From Pseudocercospora fijiensis CIRAD86 (lineage: Eukaryota; Ascomycota; Dothideomycetes; Mycosphaerellales; Mycosphaerellaceae), in contig NW_006921533.1 in NCBI RefSeq assembly GCF_000340215.1, forward strand, positions 497,616 to 561,615: 64,000 bases of DNA. Reading direction: 5' to 3'. The first letter of the stretch is position 1. Every line of letters begins with the position of its first letter. The translations under genes and the position numbers were made by a program. The notes below the pieces were generated by a model that was given only the letters and a program-made list of their open reading frames with translations, had not been told where the DNA came from and searched no databases. Positions 1 to 11,000 of this stretch are shown piece by piece.

Positions 1-830
1 TTACCTACGTATTAAGGTCTGCCTTATGTCTAAGGATAAGACTAGCTACTCTACTATTATCGAAGGTATGCATTAGCCCGAGGTCTTTGCAAACTAGGTT
101 AAGAAACTTAGGGCTCGTAGCCTAGTCCTACTAAGCAAGATCGGCAAGCTTACTAATAAGTACCTTACCGACGACGACCTCGACTACATATTCGATAGTT
201 AGCCTAATAGTAAGGGGCGTAAAGCGGAGTAGATCCTTAACCCTTTAAAGGAGTGCGAGGTCTCTATTTAGATGCTATACCTACTATATAGTAATCTAAA
301 GACTAAGAGCAACCGTATATTAATTAACCTAGGCTACTCTCGCGTTATTAACGGTACTAAGGTTAAGGGTTACGAGAACTTAATAGTCTCTTAGGTTGCT
401 AAAGCGCACCGCAATCTAACCGCCCTCCTAGCCTCTAACTCCTTCGTACTATTCGCTTTCCTTACGGCTATCTTAGTCGAAGGCCTCGGCTATATCTCCG
501 ACGCCTTAGTTAGTAGGATTCCTTAGTTAAGTTACGTTGTTTAGAACGAAGTTAAACAGATCCTCTAGCTCGATAGCGAGGGACTTAAGGAATATCTATA
601 CAATTAGGAGAATGCTACGAAGGAAAAGGCTACTAACCTCCTTATTAATTAAGCTCTCTATAAGGGATAGTACTTCGGTACTAATAGCTTTAATGTATAC
701 GGAGGAGATTTCGAGAGCCGGCTAGTAGATAAGGTTATTGCTAGTAAGGATTACGGCGCGTTAAAGCAACAGTAAGTCTGTATAGTATTGCTTAGGAAGT
801 TGTTTTTGCATAATTATAGTATCTAGGATG

Positions 831-853
831 AATGCTACCCTAGGGGTATTATT
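831..853. repeat. Imperfect GC-core palindrome (family member 1)
   Basis: aatgctaccctaggggtatt, an imperfect palindrome shared in pattern with 1688-1710, 4991-5015, 5443-5467, 16618-16642 and 19880-19904. It lies between the accessory ORF and the LTR of copy 1. Confidence 0.5.
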
Positions 854-960
854 GCGGAGTTCTAAAAATAGCCTTAGCTAAGAGCGCTAAGGATGTATAC
901 ATATTTGTTTTAAGCGCGCAATATAAAGCGTATCTAGTTAGATACGAAGAAAGGGAGGGA

Positions 961-1239
961 TATTGGCTAGTAACCGGCCCTATACCTATAGGCTAGTTTT
1001 AAGCCTATATAAGAGGCCTCCTTCTATAGAGTAGATAGATTATTAACCTCGTATAGCACATTGTTTATATTACACTTCTACAATGCCTATATTGTAGGGC
1101 TCTAGTTATTAGCCTAAGCGACAGTCTCGTTATCCTATCTTACTAAACATAGCTGCCTATATTGCTATAGGTTATATTACCCTCGGTAGCCTATACTATT
1201 GCTATAAGTAGTAGTAGTAGTGTTAGTTTCCGTCCTTTA
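961..1239 (+). repeat. 279-bp LTR, copy 1 (3' LTR)
   Basis: LTR starting tattggctagtaacc and ending gtttccgtccttta, matching LTRs at 1296-1575 (inverted) and 20562-20840 over their full length, mostly differing by transitions. It contains a TATA-like motif (tatataagagg) and is preceded by a polypurine tract. The expected TG..CA ends look like TA..TA after RIP. Confidence 0.8.
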
Positions 1240-1295
1240 CTATAGAAATCAAACTACTAGTCTCTATTTCGACCTATAGATATAGACAAAGATAC

Positions 1296-1575
1296 TAAAG
1301 GACGGAAACTAAAACCACTACTACTACTAGCTGTAATAGTATAGGCTACCGAGGGTAACATAACCTACAGCAATATAGGCAGCTATATTTAGCATAATAG
1401 GATAACAAGACGGTTGCTTAGGCTAATAACTAGAGCCCTACAATATAGGCATTATAGAAGTGTAACATAAACAATATGCTACACGAGGTTAGTACTCTAT
1501 CTACGATGTAGAAGGAGGCCTTATATATAGGCTTAAAACTCAGCCTAGGTATACAGGGCCGGTTACTAGCTAATA
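1296..1575 (-). repeat. 280-bp LTR, copy 2 (3' LTR of minus-strand Gypsy)
   Basis: Reverse-complement partner of the LTR at 961-1239, beginning taaaggacggaaac and ending ggttactagctaata. The adjoining bases 1576-1590 (tccctccctttcttc) are the polypurine tract on the minus strand, which marks it as a 3' LTR of an element extending to the right. Confidence 0.8.
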
Positions 1576-1687
1576 TCCCTCCCTTTCTTCGTATCTAACT
1601 AGACACGTATTACAATGCGCGCTTAAAACAAACAGTTATATAGTAACCTTAGGCATCTTAGCTAAGGCCATTTTTTAGAGACTCCGC

Positions 1688-1710
1688 AATAATACCCCTA
1701 GGGTAGCATT
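1688..1710. repeat. Imperfect GC-core palindrome (family member 2)
   Basis: aataatacccctagggtagc, the counterpart of 831-853 in the inverted copy. Confidence 0.5.
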
Positions 1711-3779
1711 GTTCCTAGATTCTATTAACATACAAAAACAACTTCCTAAGCAACTAATCTACGACGCTAACTTACTGCTACTTTAACGTACCGTAATCCT
1801 TACTAGTAATAACCTTATTAGCTAGTCGATTCTCCCAAACTCCTCCGTAGGTATTAAAGCTATTAGCGCTAAAGTACTCTGCCTTAAAGTAAGCTTAATT
1901 AACGAGGAGGTTAGCAGCCTTATCCTATATAGCCTTCTCCTACTCGCGTAGATAGTCCTTAAGCTCCTCCTTACTAAACTAGAGGATTTATTTAACTTCG
2001 TTCTAAACAACGTAACTTAACTAAGGAATTCTTCCGACTAGGGCATCGGAAATGCAACTAAGGCCTTCGACTAAGATAGCGGTAGGGAAGGCGAAAGGTA
2101 CGAAGGTGTTAGAACCTAAAAGGGCGGTTAGATTACGGTACGCCTTAGCAACCTTAGCGACGGTTAAGTTGTCGTAGCCCTTAATCTTAGTACCGTCGAT
2201 AATACGAGAGTAGCCTAGGTTAATTAATATGCGGTCGCTCTCGGGCTTTAGATTACTATACGGAAGGTATAGCATCTAAATAGAGACTTCGTATTCCTTT
2301 AGAGGGTTAAGGATCTACTAAGCTACCTCGCCTTTGTTAGGCTAACCGTCGAATATGTAGCCGAGGTCGTCGTTAGTAAGGTGCTTATTAGTAAGCTTGC
2401 TAATCTTGTTTAGTAGAACTAGGCTACGGGCATTAAGCTTCTTAACCTAGTTCTCGAAGACCTCTAGTTCGTATATGCCCTCGATAATAGTTAAATAGGC
2501 GGTCTTATCTTTAGACATAAGAGAAACCTTAATACGCAGATAGCTAGTACCCTTACTAGCTGCGAGCTTAACTATATCTTGTTCGAGACGAGAAGTCTCC
2601 TTAGTAGGGCAGTTCTTATAACCGCTATTACCTACCTTAAAGTACTTAGTAGGCTTAGGGACGGAGATAAGCTCGTATACGTAATTAGGTCGAAGGGCAA
2701 CGGCTAAGAGCTACAAGGCGGGATGCTAACGGACGATTTAGTTGCTTACTCTATAGGTTTAAAGGGCATTGCGGCCTTCCTACTTAGACTTAGGCAGTTT
2801 ACGTATATACTAAAAGAACATACGAAACTCCTCCTATATTAGGTCGACGATAAGAGGAAGGTGCGCTCTATAAGGCGACTATATCTAACCGAAGACTCGA
2901 GGGAAGATAGCATTACTAGTCTAACGAAACCGGTCGAAGGAGGTGCCTTAGCTAAGAATGCTAGTAATTAACTTACACCGACGCTTAGTTAGTATAAGAT
3001 CGCGAGTAATAGTGCTAGTAGGGTTGAATGTATAGAGTCCTAGGGAGGTCGGGGCGGCAGTAGGACGTCTAGGAAACCAGTTAGTATAACTAGTCTTAAG
3101 GGCAGTAAAGGCATCCTAATTAGTAACCTCGCGTCTAATCTTTAATAGGCGGCCGATAAGAATACTCGTCTTAGCGCTAGCGTAGAGACTATAGACCTTA
3201 GCGGCCTTCTTAATATAGTTAGTATATATAGTAAACCGCTCTTTACCTAGCTTACTAAGGTCGTCGAGCTATTAATAGATAGATAGAGCGATAGGAGCTT
3301 TGCCTATATCGGCCTTAGGAACTGTATCGATCTTAGTAATAAGATACGCAATAGAGTCGCCCTTATAAGAAGTTAAGAACTATAGATATTCTTAGTTAAT
3401 AGGATCGGCGAGAGGCCTCTATCCCTACGCTCGCTAAAGGAGCCTTCGGAGGAGATATCTTCTAGTAGCGTATCTAGTATATTAATATCCGAGTTACTAT
3501 AGTTAGTACTAGAAGGAGTGCTACACTTCTTAGTAGCCTTACGGAGGGCCTAGCGAGCGTATAGTGCCTTCTTACGCGCTGCTTTAGCCTTAGCGCGCTC
3601 GTCTTTAACTTCTTAAGGGACCTTACGGTTACGGGTCGAGCGACGGTCTTAAGCCTATATCTCTATAGCGAGCGTAAGACTAGTAGCTATATCGGCCTCT
3701 ATTTCTAGGCGAAGGACCTTACGTTTAAGAATATTAACGATCGGAGCCTCTTAACCTTTAATAATAAAGCCTATACTAT

Positions 3780-3879
3780 NNNNNNNNNNNNNNNNNNNNN
3801 NNNNNNNNNNNNNNNNNNNNNNNNNNNNNNNNNNNNNNNNNNNNNNNNNNNNNNNNNNNNNNNNNNNNNNNNNNNNNNN
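3780..3879. other. Assembly gap (100 N)
   Basis: Exactly 100 N inside the accessory ORF, so probably a scaffolding gap of unknown true length. Confidence 0.99.
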
Positions 3880-4990
3880 ATCCTTAGTAGTCTATATATT
3901 AAGATCGACCTAGATAATTGCTTCGGTATACCGCTTCTAGTAGGCTATCGTAAAGTCGTTATGCGTAAAAGACAAGTTAAGTAACTGCTTGCCTACCTTC
4001 TTACTAGCGGTAGATATACGATAGATTATAGTATAGGAAAGGTGCTTAGCGCCTTAGCGACGGACTTTATACTTATTAACGAACGAAGAGACCTGCTTAG
4101 TACGCTCTTGTCTACCGTAGGCGAAGTTAATAAGGCTCCTAGGAAGACTACTTGGTCCTCCCTAGTATTCGAAGGCCTAATCGAGGGTCTTAAAGCGTAA
4201 GCGGATCTAGGTACTAGCTATCTCGAGGCTATAGACGATAGAAAAGGCTTATTAAATATCTATATCGTTAAGAACGTCGCGCTTAAAGATACGCTTACCG
4301 ACAGACTAACGTAGGTTGTTTATACCGTACGTAACTAAGATAGTAGCCTTCTTAATGTTCCTATTAATAACGCGTAGTAGGGTACGAGCGTTCTCGATCT
4401 TCTCTTAAGGATCTTCGAGGGCGGTAACGATCTAAAAGCAGTGCTCGAGACTAGTTGCAGCAGCTAAGGCGCTATCGGATAGAGCTTCGATCGGGACTAG
4501 AGCGGCTAGGCTTAGGTTAATAGAGGCAGGCAGGTCGCCGCTACTACTAGCGCCTAGCGGATTCGGGGCGCTAGAAGATATAGTCGACCGAAGCGGCTTA
4601 GAAACGAGCTTACAAAGTGTTCGTTATTTAGCAATAATAATTAAAGGGTTTAGATAGAGGGGGGGGGGGGGTAGTTAGGCGGTAGGGAGTTAGTTAGTAA
4701 TCGAGTAGAAGAAGGAGCTTAGGAAGCTCGCTTTAAATATAGTACAAAGGTAACGTAGTCCGTATATTCCGGTAAAGCAAACGGATAACGGCTATATATA
4801 AAAGTGAAGCTATATATAAGACTTCTTTATTATTAGGGTAGGCTAAAGTTTAATAATAGATCTAGCTAATTGCTAGTAGCGACTACGCGCCTTTATTAAC
4901 CTTTAGCTATCGTAGATGCTCGCGCGCTCGAAATATAACTAGTTAGTTCGAGTCCTTAGTAGAAATCTATAGTAGTAAGGCTAGCGGGAC

Positions 4991-5015
4991 TAATAATACC
5001 CCTAGGGTAGTATTA
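4991..5015. repeat. Imperfect GC-core palindrome (family member 3)
   Basis: taataatacccctagggtag followed by tatta, a near-perfect inverted repeat about 4.0 kb into the composite element, between pol and the accessory ORF. Confidence 0.55.
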
Positions 5016-5442
5016 GCTTTTCCTAGAGATGCTCGGTAATAAGGAGCAAGTTGCCTAGGCCTAGCGTAGCTAATTCGTTAGTATATTAGCCTATAGTACT
5101 ACCGTTATAGATATAGTATTACCTTTTATATTAGCAAGCACGTAAAGGTAGTCTGTACGTTTACCTTCTTCCTTCTTCTAAATACTAAGCTCGCTAGCCT
5201 AAGGTCCCTATTCTTAGAGGCTATAGGCCTAGGTTGCTATACCTATCTAAGTAGCGGGAAGGGAGAGGGATAGGGAACCTCCCTTTCTTAGTATCCTACG
5301 TAACTAGTGCTAATTAGGGTAGGAACAGTCTCCTCTAGCAAAGTATCTTATTATAGTTAACACCTAAGGATAGTTGCTAGAGTCTAAGAATCTAGAGGGA
5401 AGTAGTCCTAGAAGGGTAGAGGGTTAGGTTCGGCTATCTTCC

Positions 5443-5467
5443 TAATACTACCCCCGGGGTATTATTA
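5443..5467. repeat. Imperfect GC-core palindrome (family member 4)
   Basis: taatactacccccggggtat followed by tatta, downstream of the pol stop. Its flank (taggaaaacacgcc) resembles the flank of the member at 19880-19904 in reverse orientation. Confidence 0.55.
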
Positions 5468-5716
5468 GGAAAACACGCCTCGTATAGTTCTATCTAAGGA
5501 AAAACAAAAGGAGTAAAGCTATAGCAACATTAATCGAAGGTAAAAGAGTAATATAATAGACAAAGTAAAAGCAAAAGAGGGCAATAACTATAAGCATTAA
5601 CATTAATAGGAATAGGCAGTAAAGACTAAAGCTATAGGGCGGCACTATATTAATAGCGCGGAGAACGGTTAATAAAGGTAAGGAAAGTAACGTAGTAGAG
5701 GTAGGGAAAGATAAGC

Positions 5717-7809
5717 AATTATTTAGTCTCGGGATCGTCTAGCTATAATTCTAGGCGGTCTTCGTCGCTAGACTAGTCGAGTTCCTTCTCGGAGTTAGAG
5801 TTAGATAGCTAGAAGTCTAGTTTACTATCGGAATTAATATCGGAAATGCTCTACGCGCAATTAATACGTATATAACCCTCCCTTTGTTTATAAGTTATTT
5901 CTAATAGCTTACTAAGACGTATCTAGGGATACGTATAGTTGTTAGGTAGAATAGGATCTATAATCGCGGCCGGATCCTCTTCTCGATAGGTATCTAAGGT
6001 CGGTAGAGGGTCCGTAGAGGTATTAACTTCCTCCTCGGTTAGAGGAGGGCGGGTAGGCTCTCTTAATTCGACGATCTTCTTTAGGTTAGCCCGGGGGTGC
6101 GAGTGCTTTAAGGTAGCACTATTAAGTTCCTAAAGTCGGTACGTAGAACTATCGTAAAGGACCTCCTATACTCTATAAGGCCCTTTCTATTTAAAGGCTA
6201 GCTTATAGGAGTAACTATATTCTAACTCGGACCGGTATAAGAGAACTATATCGCTAACCTTTAGAGGTTCCTAATTAATAGCATTATAGTTATTAAAATA
6301 CTACTTAGCCTCTTTACGAAGGCGCCGTTGTCGAGTAAGACCCTCTTAAGAAGTCGTAGTTATATCCTTAAGAGCCTTAGCCCGTAGGGTAAGAAGATCT
6401 GCCCTAGTACGAACAGACCCCTAATCGTAAACGCTATACGTGCGATAGGACAACTTAATAGGAAGAACGGCGTCCCTCCCGATTATAAGCTCCGCTAGCG
6501 TAAGTCTAGTCGTATCGATAATAGTAGTTCGATCCGCCTAGAGAAGGGCTAGGACGTAGGTAGAGATAGGAACCGACCTGTCCCCTCTATTAGTTATCTT
6601 AGATAGGGCATTAATTAAAGACCGATAGCTACGCTTAATAATAGCATTCGACTAGGGATAGTATAGGGAGATACGAACGTTTTTCGCCCTATACGAAACA
6701 AGTAGCGCTTAAACTTCTTTAGCTATATTGTTCGTAGCGTTGTCTAAGATAATCTCGTAAGGTATTCCCTAGCGGCAAAACAGATCTTTAAATAGGAAGG
6801 TAGCTATATTACGAGTATTAATAGCACCGCAGCCCTTATAGAAATAATAGGCCTCTAGCTATCGAGAAAGACCCTCTCGAATAATATATAAGCTATTATT
6901 ACAGCTAAGATAGACCCTATCGCTATACTACCGCTCCCCGACTAATTAGGTAGTAGGAATACGTAGTTCTCCTAGACGTCGGTAGCTATTCCTAAAATTG
7001 CACTTAGGATAGCTCTTATAGTAACGGGAGACATTAGCCTATACGCTATCCTACTAGTACCGCCGACGAAGGACATCGAAGGTGCCCTCCGCTATCTAGT
7101 AGCCGAGCTTATCGTAAACGGAACGAAGGATTTCTTGTCGGGCTACTAGGTCGTTAATAATACGCTAGAGTAGTGCATTAACTATAGCCTATCGCTAGAG
7201 GATACGATCCTTAATAAGGAACCTCCGAGAGTAGCGAATAATATAGCGGTATTAACTCTTTAATAGACTAGGTGCTTTCTTCGTATAGGTTAGGAAGTAG
7301 GCGATATAATAGGAGTTATCGGAGTAGACCCTATTAAGGATATTATCCCTATCTAGTCTATCCGCCTTAGCACCGTCCTAGTTATCGCTATTATAGCTAT
7401 TAGTATTAGGGTCGTCGTCGGGCTAGCTACTAGGTTAGTCGTCGGTAGTAGGCCTAGTAATCGCTAGTATAGCATTAATATAGAAGGTAGCGAAGAAAGT
7501 GCGGTTAATTACTATATCGATATCCTCTTCTTCTATTATCTCGGCGATATCCTCTTCCGTAGTAGGCCTTCTAGAAAGGCTATCTAGTCTAGTATACTTC
7601 TTCCTAGGAACGTAGAAGACGTCGAAGTTAAACAAATAGATCTAGGCAACCTACCGAGCTATCGTAGAGTTAGGTAAGTCGGAGGCTATATAGTTAAGCT
7701 AATAGACTAGCGTCTAAGCATCGATTTCTAGGCGAAAGAATATACTAAAGAGCTATAGTCGGAACTTCTTTAGAGCCTTATAGACTCTAAGGCATTCTCG
7801 TTTACTAGT
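5717..7809 (-). pseudogene. Gypsy pol 3' part: end of RNase H and integrase (RIPed)
   Basis: Continuation of the pol frame interrupted at 7810 by the nested element. From 7809 downward the minus strand reads the RNase H tail (SKRECLRVYKALKKF), then the linker DSLSRRP around 7.57 kb, a degraded zinc-binding segment with YYKSYPKC, then the integrase core around 6.6-6.9 kb (EIILDNATNNIAKE, then VRISPYYPQSNAIIERS) and a C-terminal tail ending DDPETK. Stops are RIP-type. The frame is the usual Ty3/Gypsy order; the element is dead. Confidence 0.85.
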
Positions 7810-7814
7810 ATCGT

Positions 7815-7922
7815 TATTATACGAGGGACGATTAGTAGTTAGGCAATAGTATAGTATTAGTAAGAGTATCTACGGTCCTGCGGAAGTATATATAGGCCCG
7901 GCGTTCCGTACCTGCCGTAATA
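7815..7922 (-). repeat. 108-bp LTR (3' LTR of nested element)
   Basis: Matches 14877-14984 over 108 bp with a few transition differences, begins tattatac and ends cgtaata. Flanked on the left by target duplication atcgt (7810-7814). Confidence 0.9.
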
Positions 7923-8099
7923 GCATCCCCGTCCGATAGAACGAAAGCTAGCGTACTAAGACAGCCGTGCCCGTACTCCTCCTAGAATTCCGTTCTCCTC
8001 GCCTAATATATCTCGTATAGCTTATGCCTTTTTATACATGTTAGGGTATCTCTACCTCCCTTCTTTAGTCTCGTATTATGTCTTTACTAGCTTAGTCTT

Positions 8100-11000
8100 A
8101 CTTATCGGAGTTAACTAATTCTAGTTCCGTCTTAGAGCCGGTAGCCTTAGCCTTAGTAGCCTTACCCTCCGTAAAGCTCTACAACTTGCGTATCTTTTTC
8201 TTTATAGACGAGTCGCCGTCGGCCGCCTTACGCTTAGATATACGCGTGCCCGCAGTCTTAGCTAGGGCAGCCTTAGCTTAGCGCGTGCCCGTTAGCTATA
8301 TAGGGATCTTTAGCGGCGATAGCTAGGGTATAGGCGCCTTTGTCTTAGTTGTTAGTAGCACCTATAGGGTAGGTAGCTTTATAGGCAGGGCGAGCTTGTC
8401 CTTAGGTACTGCCGCGTACTTAGACTTGCGTCTAGATAGGCCTAGCGTCGGTAGCTACGGTGCTAGTGCCTACGCTAGTATAGCGCGAGTCTTCTATAGA
8501 GGCTAGCTAGGCTCGTCTATTGCTGCGGTACTAACGTAGGTTATAGCTTTTACTACTACGGCGAGCTCGTCTAGAATGCACAGGTACGGATCGGCTTACT
8601 ATTAGGGTATAAGCGCTCCGTAGCGTCCGGCGATACCTTTTAGTCCTAGTCCTCGATAGAGGGAGATAGGGTCGTCGTCCTCCTTGTCGTAGTTATATAG
8701 GATATCGTTTAGGCGTAGCGTCGCGTCCTTCTTATAGGCCGTTCTTAGTATCTAGTCTCGATCCTCTCGTAGTATACGGCCTATTTGCAACTATAAGTAC
8801 GCTATCCGGAGGAAGTAGTCTAGGGCCGTGTCTATAATACCGGCGTCTGCCTTACGGTTAAGGGCTGCTTTTATGTTCTCTAAGACGTAGTCTAGTACCG
8901 CGACGATGTCAATTTCTATAGCCTACTTAACCTAGTCGTCCTTAAAGGTTAGCTGTCCGGCCGAGATAGTCTTTAGCTACTTGCCGTAGAGCGGGTATAC
9001 TAGATCCTCGCGATATTTCTTCTAACGCTTCTACTAGTTACGTACGGCTATTAGCGGCTCCGTCTTACTAGGGATGTTTATCGGGACCTAAGAGATTATC
9101 GCCTAATCTAGGGTATTATCGATAGAGGTAACCTAGACTTAGTACGCTACCTTACGCCGGAAAACTATACTACCTATAAGGATATACCGGCTATAGATTA
9201 GAGCGATCTTATATCTGCCGTCCGTATTTGCCGTATAGTATAGATATAGAGGGCCGATTAGCTTGCGTTTAGTGCGCGGGAAGCCGTGCGCCTCTACTAA
9301 GTAGGTATACTAGGTACCGAGCTCCTTTAACGAGATCGTAGCGTCGTCGATTATCTAGAACATATTGCTAAGCTTAAGGTCTAAGAGTCGCGTACCCGTA
9401 GGCGGTATATAATTAATCGTAACGAAGCCTAGTATATTATAGATCGGCACCGTAGTATCCGCCTAGTAGCTAGACTTAAGCTATTGCTCGACGTCGGGGT
9501 ATTATATTCTAGAACGCTATAGGTAAGTGTCCTTATCTATATTAGTAGCGCCCCGACGAACCTTCTTGTCTATCGGCGTGCGTACGCTTGTCGGGGTAGC
9601 GATTTATGCGCTCGTTAGCGTAGCTGTCGTAGCTAATAATAGGATCGGGACTTCGATGTTTGTAACTCGCGTAGGGGCCTCTTCCTCGTCGATGTCTATC
9701 GGTGCGTCTTTCGGAACTTCGTCTTATACGGGCGCTTCTTATCGGTAAGATAGGCTAGCGTCTCCTAGGCCTAGCTCGGGGGTTGCCTCGCGTAATAGCT
9801 ATAGCGTAGCGTTCTATCCGAGAAAAGGTAGGGAAGCGCCTTCCTCTATATTGCCCTTATTTATAGTCTATACTCGATAAAACATTACTACGAGCGAGCT
9901 ACGTAGATTAGAGCCTATTAGAGAATCGGTGTACTCTATAAGGAAGTCCTCGTATCGCTATTACGTAGTATCTTCCTTATAGGTACGTCTCGTAAAGCTA
10001 AGTTCTCGTACTAGGTTTAAGACGGTATAGGTCTAGCGTACTATATCGTTAACCTAAACAAGGCGGTCTACGGCTAAGTCGTTCTTACGTACGGCGTTAA
10101 TAATTGCCGCTATAGCTGCCGTAAAGGCGTAGCTTGCCGCGCGCTAACGCGCGCCTAAAGCCGTAACCGCATCGCGTACCTCCTTACTAATATCTAGGGA
10201 TACTAAAGGGAGGCGCTTACGACGAGGCTTAGGTAGGTTATTATCGTTATCGTCTCCGTCTAAGCTATTCTGCTCGTTAGAGCCGTTCTGCTCGCCCTAT
10301 CCGCGCTACTTTGCCTTACCTAGTATAGTCGGCTACGTCTTATCCTTCTTTTGCTTAGTAGGGTATTGCTATAGAGGTGCTACCTTGTCTCGAGAGGAGC
10401 CCCTAGTAGTAGAGCTCTCTGCTAGGTATATAGTAATGTCGCATCCGTATATAGCACTAAAGGCGGGCTCCGTATTGCGCGAGAGTATAGCCTTACGGCT
10501 AGAGGCGCTAAGCTTATAGACGTATATACCGTTAGCGTCTTGTTCGCGGATTAGAGTCGAATAGCGGATTAAGTCCGGATCTATATCGACGTCGGCACTG
10601 TCGGCGTTAAGGAATTCTTCGGTGTCTTCTACGCTCTTAGTAGCGTAGAGGTTCGGGAAGGCTAACTAAACGGCGTCTACGACCTAGCGTGCGGTTATCG
10701 GGGCGTTAGCGCGGATAAGGATAGCGTCTATAGCCTTACCCTAAAGTTCGTCCTTGCCCTTATTATCTAGAGGAGCGGGGCCCTTGCCGTCTTTAGTTCT
10801 AGCGTTACCTATAGTAATATCCTTTCCTATAGCCTTTTCTTTCTATACTTTATACTACTCTTTCTCCGTTACGTTCTCGCTATCGACGTTTATCTTCTCT
10901 GCGTTCTGCTTTTTACCTACGATTACTTTTCCTAGTCCCTACTCTATTTTCTCTATTACGTTCTCGCTATCGACGTCTATCTTTTCTACGTCCTACTTTT

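Larger units (their letters stand above)
1..1239 (+). mobile_element. 3' end of inverted Gypsy-like LTR element copy (RIPed, runs off window)
   Basis: This is the 3' end of the same element family that occupies 1296-20840, in opposite orientation. Positions 30-930 read on the plus strand as the accessory ORF found downstream of integrase in the other copy (shared phrases such as RILINLGYSR and AILVEGLG), broken by TAG/TAA codons where CAG/CAA/TGG is expected. A polypurine tract (gaagaaagggaggga, 946-960) directly precedes the 3' LTR. The two copies face each other tail to tail across a 56-bp spacer (1240-1295). CA/TG depletion marks RIP. The 5' part lies outside the window. Confidence 0.7.
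1600..4640 (-). pseudogene. Accessory 3' ORF of the Gypsy-like element, unknown product
   Basis: A long minus-strand reading frame between the integrase and the 3' LTR, interrupted almost only by TAG/TAA at RIP-type positions and by a 100-N gap at 3780-3879. The longest uninterrupted piece is 2021-2275. Readable segments include KRIFKRDVLNDIDI near 4.3 kb and GNSGYKNCPTKETSRLEQ near 2.6 kb. A parallel copy sits on the plus strand at 1-930, so it belongs to the element. I recognise no domain; an envelope-like or capsid-like role cannot be shown from sequence by eye. ORFs downstream of integrase are uncommon in fungal Gypsy elements. Confidence 0.5.
4641..5716. other. Non-coding spacer of the Gypsy element
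   Basis: About 1.1 kb between the pol stop (near 5717, after DDPETK on the minus strand) and the accessory ORF. It holds a run of G residues near 4668-4680 and two of the GC-core palindromes (4991-5015 and 5443-5467). No reading frame or RNA gene was recognised. Confidence 0.5.

Noticed and set aside
4668..4680. Telomere-like or structural G-run
   Set aside because: A plain homopolymer of G without repeat unit; more likely slippage or base-calling uncertainty.
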